Origin: Akkermansia sp.
GTDB lineage: Bacteria; Verrucomicrobiota; Verrucomicrobiia; Verrucomicrobiales; Akkermansiaceae
Assembly: GCA_017379255.1 (NCBI GenBank)
Contig: JAFNWZ010000373.1
Coordinates: 1-10,491, forward strand
Reading direction: 5' to 3'
Length of the DNA: 10,491 bases
The notes under the pieces are model-generated. The model saw only the letters and a list, made by a program, of their open reading frames with translations, ran no database searches and was not told where the DNA came from. Position 1 is the stretch's first letter; every line of letters starts with the position of its first letter. Below, one piece after another: positions 6,623 to 10,491 of the stretch. Both the position numbers and the translations under genes were made by a program.

Positions 6623-7460
6623 AACTTCCCAGCCCCCCTGCCAGCAGGGTCAGGAAATCTTCATACTGCCGCTGGAGCATCTGGCGGCAGGCTTCGGTGG
6701 TGGCGGGGGTGCTGCTGCCCTGCAGGGAGGGGATGGGGCAGTGCAATCTGGCTGCTGTCTCCATATATTGCTGCCAGGCGGAACTGGCCGCATGGAACTT
6801 GGCCTGGCATGTGGCGGCGTAGTCCTCTGGTGCATTTTCCAGCTGGGTGTTGGTCAGGAATTCTGTAGCCGGGCGGTCTCCTGCCAGCAGGCTGGCGATG
6901 AAGTTCACCCGCAGCTGGTGCAGCTGGTTCAAGTGGGATTGTAATTCTACCATGTCGCTGCGCATGGTCGGGGCTGTGGAGAAGCGGACGGTGAGTGCTT
7001 CGCTGAAAGCATCTTCCCTGGGTTGTACCGCCGGATGGCGTTCCGCACCGCAGAGCACCGAGCGCAGGCGCAGCTGGTGCATATCGTGCTTCAGCAGCAC
7101 CATTAAAGCCTGCCTGAATTGCAGCTCGGCGGCTGCATGAAGCCCGGGCTTGCTTTCCCGCAGCGGCTCCAGTGAGTAGCGGGCAAAATCCACATGGGCT
7201 TCACAGGCCCGGCGGGCAATGAAAATGGCGTGGTTCACCGCCTGGCGGGCAGCGGCAATTTCCGCATTGCTGCACACGCATAGCTCGCCGTTTTTGCGGG
7301 CGTGCTGTATATCCTGCATCCAGGTGGAGAGCATGGCGTTGAATATATCATCGCTGCTCATGTTCGCGGTGGAGGAAAGTTGCTCCCCCATAAAGATATT
7401 GGCGGCAGGTGCGTTGCAGAGCAGGGTGAACAGACAAATAAGTGGCAGAATCGGTTTCAT
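6621..7460 (-). CDS. Secreted protein with LprI/DUF1311-like C-terminal region
   Basis: The start at 7460 gives 279 residues beginning with a signal peptide (M-K-P-I-L-P-L-I-C-L, core to about 15, cleavage near N-A-P-A-A at 16-20). An ATG at 7487 would add nine polar residues and is less likely. The mature protein is almost wholly helical. Residues 218-272 resemble the lysozyme-inhibitor LprI/DUF1311 pattern: a tryptophan and tyrosine (W229, Y232), C241, a G-S-S turn (248-250), C258, then L-Q-R-Q-Y-E-D-F-L. Proteins of that family are periplasmic and some inhibit lysozyme. The match rests on spacing of W, C, G-S-S and C only, so it is tentative. Cysteines at 61 and 63 (C-V-C) and 86 lie in the N-terminal half. 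It is the first gene of the minus-strand run, divergent from the gene at 7593. Confidence 0.75.
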   Translation of the reverse strand: MKPILPLICLFTLLCNAPAANIFMGEQLSSTANMSSDDIFNAMLSTWMQDIQHARKNGELCVCSNAEIAAARQAVNHAIFIARRACEAHVDFARYSLEPLRESKPGLHAAAELQFRQALMVLLKHDMHQLRLRSVLCGAERHPAVQPREDAFSEALTVRFSTAPTMRSDMVELQSHLNQLHQLRVNFIASLLAGDRPATEFLTNTQLENAPEDYAATCQAKFHAASSAWQQYMETAARLHCPIPSLQGSSTPATTEACRQMLQRQYEDFLTLLAGGLGS

Positions 7461-7592
7461 GGCGTATCTGTTGATATGATACTGCATCTTTTTGCCTGTT
7501 CTTTCAAGTAAAAAGTCATAAACAAAAAAAACTCAATGAATTGGCGTTTTGGTGGCAGATTTTGCTTGCGTTCGGTACAGCGGGGTATTAGT
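7461..7592. other. Divergent intergenic region with AT-rich centre
   Basis: This stretch separates two divergent genes and must hold the promoter of each. Its centre is AT-rich, with an A8 run near 7523-7531. On the minus strand TTGAAA and CAGTAT or TATCAT boxes can be picked out, but the spacing or match is poor. On the plus strand TTGCTT is followed 18 bp later by TATTAG. None is convincing. Part of it (7536-7592) could instead be an N-terminal extension of the plus-strand gene. Confidence 0.3.
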
Positions 7593-8429
7593 ATGGGGAC
7601 GCTGTTTATGAAAGCGGTTCGGTGTACACTCGGATGCCTGTTATCCCTGCCAGTGCTGGGGGGATATATGGTGGGGTGTTTTCTCATGGCTGCGTTGCTG
7701 ATAGCGCTGACCTGTGAACAGACATACAAAGTGCAGCCTGGGTGTTTCAGTGCGGATACCGATTCCTGTCTGGTTGAGTTGGAAGTGCTTGAGGTGCGCG
7801 CAGAGGGTAAGGTACAGGTGCCTGAGCTGGGGGAAATCCCGGAGGCGGCTGTCATCGTGCAGTCTGGTGGCTCGTATTATACTGCGCCTCATGTGTACTG
7901 CGGCTGCTGGGAGTTGCGGATTCCCCCGGGAATTGTCGGCCGGCTGGCGGGGATTCTGGGCATGCGTTCCGGCGGGAAGTCATACTGGTACACCGATTCT
8001 CCTGCCTGGCCGTATGATATGATACCCGTCAGGCTGCTGGGACGCCAGCGGGGGAACGCGCTTGAAGTGCTGGAGCTGGCGACTTCTTCCGGCGGTTATG
8101 CAGAGCACCTGGTATGGGGGGCTGGCTTCAAGTTGCTGGCTGGGGCTGTCTGTGTGGTGGTGGCTGTCTGCATGGCGGGAGTCTGGTGGTTGTTCCGGCC
8201 TTATGCCCGCCGCGGCTTCGTGCCCGTGATGCTTTTTTGCCTGTGCTTGATTGTGCTTGCTGCCGGGGTGCTGGTGTGGCAGCGCTGGGCTGTCCACTCT
8301 GAACTGGCTGCCGGCTGGGCGGCGCCGCTCGCGGTGGTGGTGGCTTTGCTGGGGGGTATCGGTGTGGTTGTGTGGCTGCTTTCCGGCGCAGGAAAACGCA
8401 AATCTATTCAGGATGATGAAGATAAATAA
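7593..8429 (+). CDS. Four-helix membrane protein with an extracytoplasmic domain
   Basis: From the ATG at 7593 the product is 278 residues. ATGs at 7536 (297 residues) and 7608 (273 residues, beginning M-K-A-V-R) are also possible; GCGGGG about 9 bp before 7593 slightly favours it. The layout is one membrane segment (about 12-38), a soluble domain of roughly 145 residues, then three more hydrophobic segments near 185-207, 216-234 and 246-266 and a short charged tail (K-R-K-S then D-D-E-D-K). The soluble domain is beta-rich, with C-G-C-W and S-Y-W-Y-T-D as its most distinctive stretches. Tail charge suggests the C-terminus is cytoplasmic. I cannot name the family. The stop is 4 bp before the next start, so the two genes form an operon. 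Confidence 0.8.
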   Translation: MGTLFMKAVRCTLGCLLSLPVLGGYMVGCFLMAALLIALTCEQTYKVQPGCFSADTDSCLVELEVLEVRAEGKVQVPELGEIPEAAVIVQSGGSYYTAPHVYCGCWELRIPPGIVGRLAGILGMRSGGKSYWYTDSPAWPYDMIPVRLLGRQRGNALEVLELATSSGGYAEHLVWGAGFKLLAGAVCVVVAVCMAGVWWLFRPYARRGFVPVMLFCLCLIVLAAGVLVWQRWAVHSELAAGWAAPLAVVVALLGGIGVVVWLLSGAGKRKSIQDDEDK

Positions 8430-8433
8430 GCAA

Positions 8434-8961
8434 ATGAAGAAAATGGCTCAAATCCTTTCCGTGCTCGCTTTTTTCTGCCTGTCTGCGGTGGATGCTGCGG
8501 AGATGTATGGCAAGGTGATTCCGGAGCAGTCGCCTGGTGTGGCCCAGGTGAAATCGGCTGCCAATGCAGAGGGCGCTGTGGTGGAATTGGTGTACCGCGC
8601 CGATATTAAGCGCGATGTTCTGGCTCTGCGTCAGCGCGGGGGCGAGCGCCAATACCTGTATCACCGGAATCCGGTGGGGAGGTATCCCGCTGTGCCGGAA
8701 ATTACGGAAGCTATCCATTGGCTCACGCCCGATTCCTTTGTCTGCGTGGCGGATGGGCGCTTGAACTCGTATTATACGCTGTATCGTCTCCAGGCGATGG
8801 ATGATGCACCCGGCACGATGCATGTATGGAAAGAGGCGGAGGGGTGCTGCCATTTCCGCGTGGAGTGGAGGGTGCAGGATGGGCAGCTTATCGGCTGCTG
8901 GATGGGAAAGCCATACTTGACGATATCCCCGCTTTCCAGATTGGCTGCAGATAATAAATAA
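8434..8961 (+). CDS. Small secreted protein, possible relative of the duplicated domain
   Basis: Several ATGs are in frame (8413, 8416, 8434, 8443). The one at 8434 gives 175 residues starting with a tidy signal peptide (M-K-K-M-A-Q, hydrophobic to about 18, cleavage near V-D-A-A at 19-22) and a 4-bp gap from the upstream stop; the earlier two would overlap that gene. The mature part is about 150 residues. The stretch I-H-W-L-T-P-D (94-100), then A-D and T-L-Y-R-L (106-119) resembles N-D-W-L-T-S-P-D, M-A-D and T-V-F-R-L in the first repeat of the secreted protein at 5456-6565. This suggests, but does not prove, a shared fold. Two adjacent cysteines (138-139) and C155 may form a disulfide. Confidence 0.8.
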   Translation: MKKMAQILSVLAFFCLSAVDAAEMYGKVIPEQSPGVAQVKSAANAEGAVVELVYRADIKRDVLALRQRGGERQYLYHRNPVGRYPAVPEITEAIHWLTPDSFVCVADGRLNSYYTLYRLQAMDDAPGTMHVWKEAEGCCHFRVEWRVQDGQLIGCWMGKPYLTISPLSRLAADNK

Positions 8962-8967
8962 AACGGC

Positions 8968-8994
8968 AATAGCCTGTTTTTATAGTCGGCTATT
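8968..8994. terminator. Possible bidirectional terminator between convergent genes
   Basis: AATAGCC (8968-8974) and GGCTATT (8988-8994) form a perfect 7-bp inverted repeat with a 13-nt loop in the 60-bp gap between two converging genes. Reading leftwards, the stem is followed after four bases by a T-rich stretch (GTTTTATTTATT on the minus strand). The stem is only moderately stable. Confidence 0.35.
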
Positions 8995-9021
8995 TAATCC
9001 TGGGCTGGCATGGTTGCCCCT

Positions 9022-9741
9022 TTAGTTATTCATAGGTTCATAAATGGCATCCACCACCCAGCCGATGGGGGTGGCAATGACGGAGAGCGGAATATCCACC
9101 ACCTCGGCGGTCCAGCTCAGCGGCATGAGACAGCGGTTGTACCAGGTGCGGCGCGGCGGCGGCAGTTCATTGCTGCCGCTCCAGAGGCGCATGAGATGGT
9201 AATATGAACCTTGTGTTTGCCGCACCAGCTCCGCGTTCGTCAGGTCGATTTCTGCAAGCGGGCGGATGTGTACATCCGCGAAAACGCTCCGGCCGGACTC
9301 TTTGATGCGCCTGCTGACTCGGTAGAATAGCCGCTGATACTGTTCCCCGGTCAGTTCTGCGCCGTAGTATTCCATGGGGTACTGCGCCAGCTCGGCAGGG
9401 CTGAAATGGGGATTGGGGTATTCGCCTGCCAGCGTGTTTTTTCTCCAACTGTCCCTGACGATGTGGACCAGGATAGAATAGCGCGCTGGAGTGTAGCAGA
9501 CGGGGAGTTGCACGATGTAGTTTTCACCCTTTTTCCAGACACAGTGGCGCACACCTGGGGCTTGTTCACCCTGCTGCTCCGGTTCTGTGCACAATCTGGG
9601 GCGTTTCTGGCCGATGCTGGCGATGGCTCCGCCGGTGTCGATGATGGTGGCGCGACCTGTGCACACACTGATGCACCCCTCCAGCAACAGGGTGAGGAAA
9701 ATGCTGACAAGGCAGATGGCGATTCGCTGCGTACGCTTCAT
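9022..9741 (-). CDS. Predicted lipoprotein of unknown function
   Basis: The start at 9741 gives 239 residues with M-K-R-T-Q-R, a hydrophobic core and a lipobox-like L-L-L-E-G-C with the acylated cysteine at 23. Glutamate at the second position before the glycine is unusual. An ATG at 9801 would add 20 residues and bury the signal. The mature protein has two more hydrophilic parts and a C-terminal stretch (about 203-235) with D-I-P-L-S-V-I-A-T-P-I-G-W-V-V-D-A. That pattern recalls the D-x-P-x-S end of YceK/YidQ small lipoproteins, but the protein is much longer, so this is only a hint. It is likely attached to the inner or outer membrane. It stands alone, convergent with the gene ending at 8961, and no clear promoter is seen. 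Confidence 0.8.
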   Translation of the reverse strand: MKRTQRIAICLVSIFLTLLLEGCISVCTGRATIIDTGGAIASIGQKRPRLCTEPEQQGEQAPGVRHCVWKKGENYIVQLPVCYTPARYSILVHIVRDSWRKNTLAGEYPNPHFSPAELAQYPMEYYGAELTGEQYQRLFYRVSRRIKESGRSVFADVHIRPLAEIDLTNAELVRQTQGSYYHLMRLWSGSNELPPPRRTWYNRCLMPLSWTAEVVDIPLSVIATPIGWVVDAIYEPMNN

Positions 9742-9822
9742 AACGGCAGATATGGGATTATGGTGAAATGAGAAACCGTGTTCCCTGCCGGGGCACGTCA
9801 CACCCTCATTCCATGCTGCTAC

Positions 9823-9836
9823 TTTAACAGGTTAAA
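9823..9836. promoter_or_regulatory. Palindrome TTTAAC-AG-GTTAAA, operator-like
   Basis: A perfect 6-bp inverted repeat with a 2-bp spacer lies 24 bp before the possible small ORF at 9860 and 82 bp before the lipoprotein start. Its size and symmetry suit a dimeric regulator. No regulator gene is in the window to match it. Confidence 0.25.
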
Positions 9837-9859
9837 ACACCCGTGTCCAGAGAAGAATC

Positions 9860-10006
9860 ATGGGCGGCTGCAGCACTTACGCAGCCCCGTCCGCTCCGCA
9901 GGAGCGGATTTCGTTTCCCTATGCACCCCTGGAACAGATAAAGGCGCTCATTGGGAAATCTTCTGTATTTTCAGGTGAAAACGCGCTGCGCGCGAGTGAA
10001 AAATGA
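9860..10006 (+). CDS. Possible 48-residue small protein or gene remnant
   Basis: ATG at 9860 opens a 48-codon frame ending at TGA 10004-10006, preceded by the purine-rich AGAGAAG about 4 bp upstream. The product starts M-G-G-C-S-T-Y-A-A-P and contains P-Y-A-P-L-E-Q-I-K-A-L-I-G (20-32), which has an amphipathic, protein-like pattern. Its last residues are encoded inside a stem-loop at 9982-9994, and another stem-loop at 9890-9908 is also within it. It may be a genuine small gene, the 5' remnant of a gene interrupted at the element boundary, or chance. I recognise no family. Confidence 0.3.
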   Translation: MGGCSTYAAPSAPQERISFPYAPLEQIKALIGKSSVFSGENALRASEK

Positions 10007-10081
10007 AAACAGGCTTTGCCTGAGTGAAAACCCGCGCTGGGGGCGCGGGTGAGATGATACAGGCGGGCTCGCAGAGCTCGC
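9890..10081. repeat. Cluster of five compact stem-loops with conserved flanks
   Basis: Five inverted repeats lie within 192 bp: 9890-9908 (8-bp stem, GCA loop), 9982-9994 (5-bp stem, TGC loop), 10010-10022 (5-bp stem, TTT loop), 10030-10050 (8-bp stem, 5-nt loop) and 10063-10081 (8-bp stem with one G-T pair, GCA loop). The second, third and fourth are each directly preceded by TGAAAA, and the second and third are each followed by AGTGA. Stem sequences differ while architecture is kept. Read on the minus strand the middle three look like hairpins followed by TTTTCA, that is, terminator-like units in series downstream of the recombinase gene. Confidence 0.7.
10027..10049 (-). terminator. Likely intrinsic terminator of the recombinase gene
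   Basis: CCCGCGC (10031-10037) and GCGCGGG (10043-10049) form a perfect GC-only 7-bp stem with a 5-nt loop, extendable by one A-T pair. On the minus strand it is followed by TTTT (10027-10030). It lies about 58 bp past the recombinase stop. The T-run is short. Confidence 0.45.
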
Positions 10082-10107
10082 GGAACTTAATACATTCAAA
10101 ATTCACT

Positions 10108-10491
10108 TCACGCTGCCCAGAACCGGGCAGCTCCTCGCACCCCGCGCTGGTCCACATAGCGCGTGCGCAGCAGTGCGCTGTCACGGTGCCCAATCTCCAC
10201 TTGCAGCTCCGCGTAGCTGCGGAAGTGGCTCAGGTGGTAGCTTGCAAAGGTATGCCGCAGCGCATCCTGCGGCCATTTCCTGCCGCTGCGCCAGCCGGAG
10301 GCGCGGCGCAGCTTCCGCCAGTGGAGCAGCCAGTTGCGTGGGCATATCTTTTCATTTTCCGCGCGTTTGTGACTCTTCAGAATCCTCTGCAGCGGCCTGT
10401 GAATTGTCACCCGCCGCGCGCCGCCGGTCTTGCTGTGGCGGGGCAGGATGTAAATCGCCCGTTCCCGCAAATCCACCTGTGCCCAGGTCAG
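10108..10491 (-). CDS. Tyrosine recombinase/integrase, C-terminal catalytic part (5' end outside window)
   Basis: The frame is open from the window edge to TGA at 10108-10110, giving 127 residues; an internal GTG at 10476 is not the start, because the preceding residues L-T-W-A-Q-V-D-L are themselves conserved integrase sequence. Tyrosine recombinases cut and rejoin DNA through a covalent tyrosine link. Visible catalytic elements are the beta-hairpin lysine K21 (in S-K-T-G-G-A-R-R-V), arginine R79 in D-A-L-R-H-T-F-A-S-Y-H-L, H102 in I-G-H, and the likely nucleophile Y112 in T-R-Y-V-D. The first catalytic arginine would lie upstream, outside the window. The usual histidine of the H-x-x-R box is an aspartate (D76). 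The end A-R-F-W-A-A resembles the F-W terminus I associate with Verrucomicrobiota integrases. It probably marks a mobile element extending to the right. Confidence 0.88.
   Translation of the reverse strand: MTWAQVDLRERAIYILPRHSKTGGARRVTIHRPLQRILKSHKRAENEKICPRNWLLHWRKLRRASGWRSGRKWPQDALRHTFASYHLSHFRSYAELQVEIGHRDSALLRTRYVDQRGVRGAARFWAA

Larger units (their letters stand above)
9742..10107. other. Gene-poor zone between lipoprotein and recombinase genes
   Basis: This 366-bp stretch contains no recognisable conserved gene. It holds a short palindrome (9823-9836), a possible 48-codon ORF (9860-10006), five compact stem-loops between 9890 and 10081, and the 12-mer TACATTCAAAAT also found near 6596. 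No tRNA is seen. It could be the boundary of an integrated element. Confidence 0.6.

Noticed and set aside
9823..10081. Integron attI/attC sites near the recombinase
   Set aside because: No paired RYYYAAC/GTTRRRY core sites bound the hairpins, stems are too short, and the recombinase sequence seen shows no integron-specific region.
9742..10107. tRNA as integration target beside the recombinase
   Set aside because: No cloverleaf, T-loop sequence or CCA end was found on either strand.

Overview
The window looks like a chromosomal stretch of a GC-rich Gram-negative bacterium with many secreted proteins, possibly a Verrucomicrobiota member of the Akkermansia type. This is an inference: no rRNA or other marker gene is present. 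The supporting signs are the near absence of Shine-Dalgarno sequences before the starts, many short orphan proteins with signal peptides or membrane segments, and a tyrosine recombinase whose R-H-T-F-A-S-Y-H-L box and C-terminal F-W I associate with that phylum.

Positions 1-7460 hold eight consecutive minus-strand genes. In transcription order they are: a secreted protein with an LprI/DUF1311-like C-terminus; a secreted protein made of two copies of one unknown domain; a five-helix membrane protein; a small secreted protein; the intramembrane protease RseP; a soluble protein whose ATG directly follows the rseP stop; a six-helix membrane protein with a 48-bp tandem-repeat tail; and a membrane-anchored ankyrin-repeat protein cut by the window edge. 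Spacings of 0-55 bp, broken by gaps of 101 and 106 bp that each carry a promoter-like sequence, suggest three transcription units. RseP is the only gene with a firmly known function. It cleaves membrane-anchored substrates in the envelope, and the neighbouring proteins are nearly all envelope proteins, but no substrate relationship can be read from the sequence.

Positions 7461-7592 form a divergent intergenic region. Two plus-strand genes follow (7593-8961): a four-helix membrane protein and a secreted protein with a local motif resembling the duplicated domain of the gene at 5456-6565. They converge on a minus-strand lipoprotein gene (9022-9741) across a weak inverted repeat.

The right end (9742-10491) differs in character. 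A roughly 365-bp zone holds a small palindrome, a possible 48-codon ORF and a cluster of five compact stem-loops, three of which are preceded by TGAAAA. It ends at the 3' end of a tyrosine recombinase gene that runs off the window. This could be the edge of an integrated element. The hairpin cluster and the duplicated secreted domain are the two items most worth following up.
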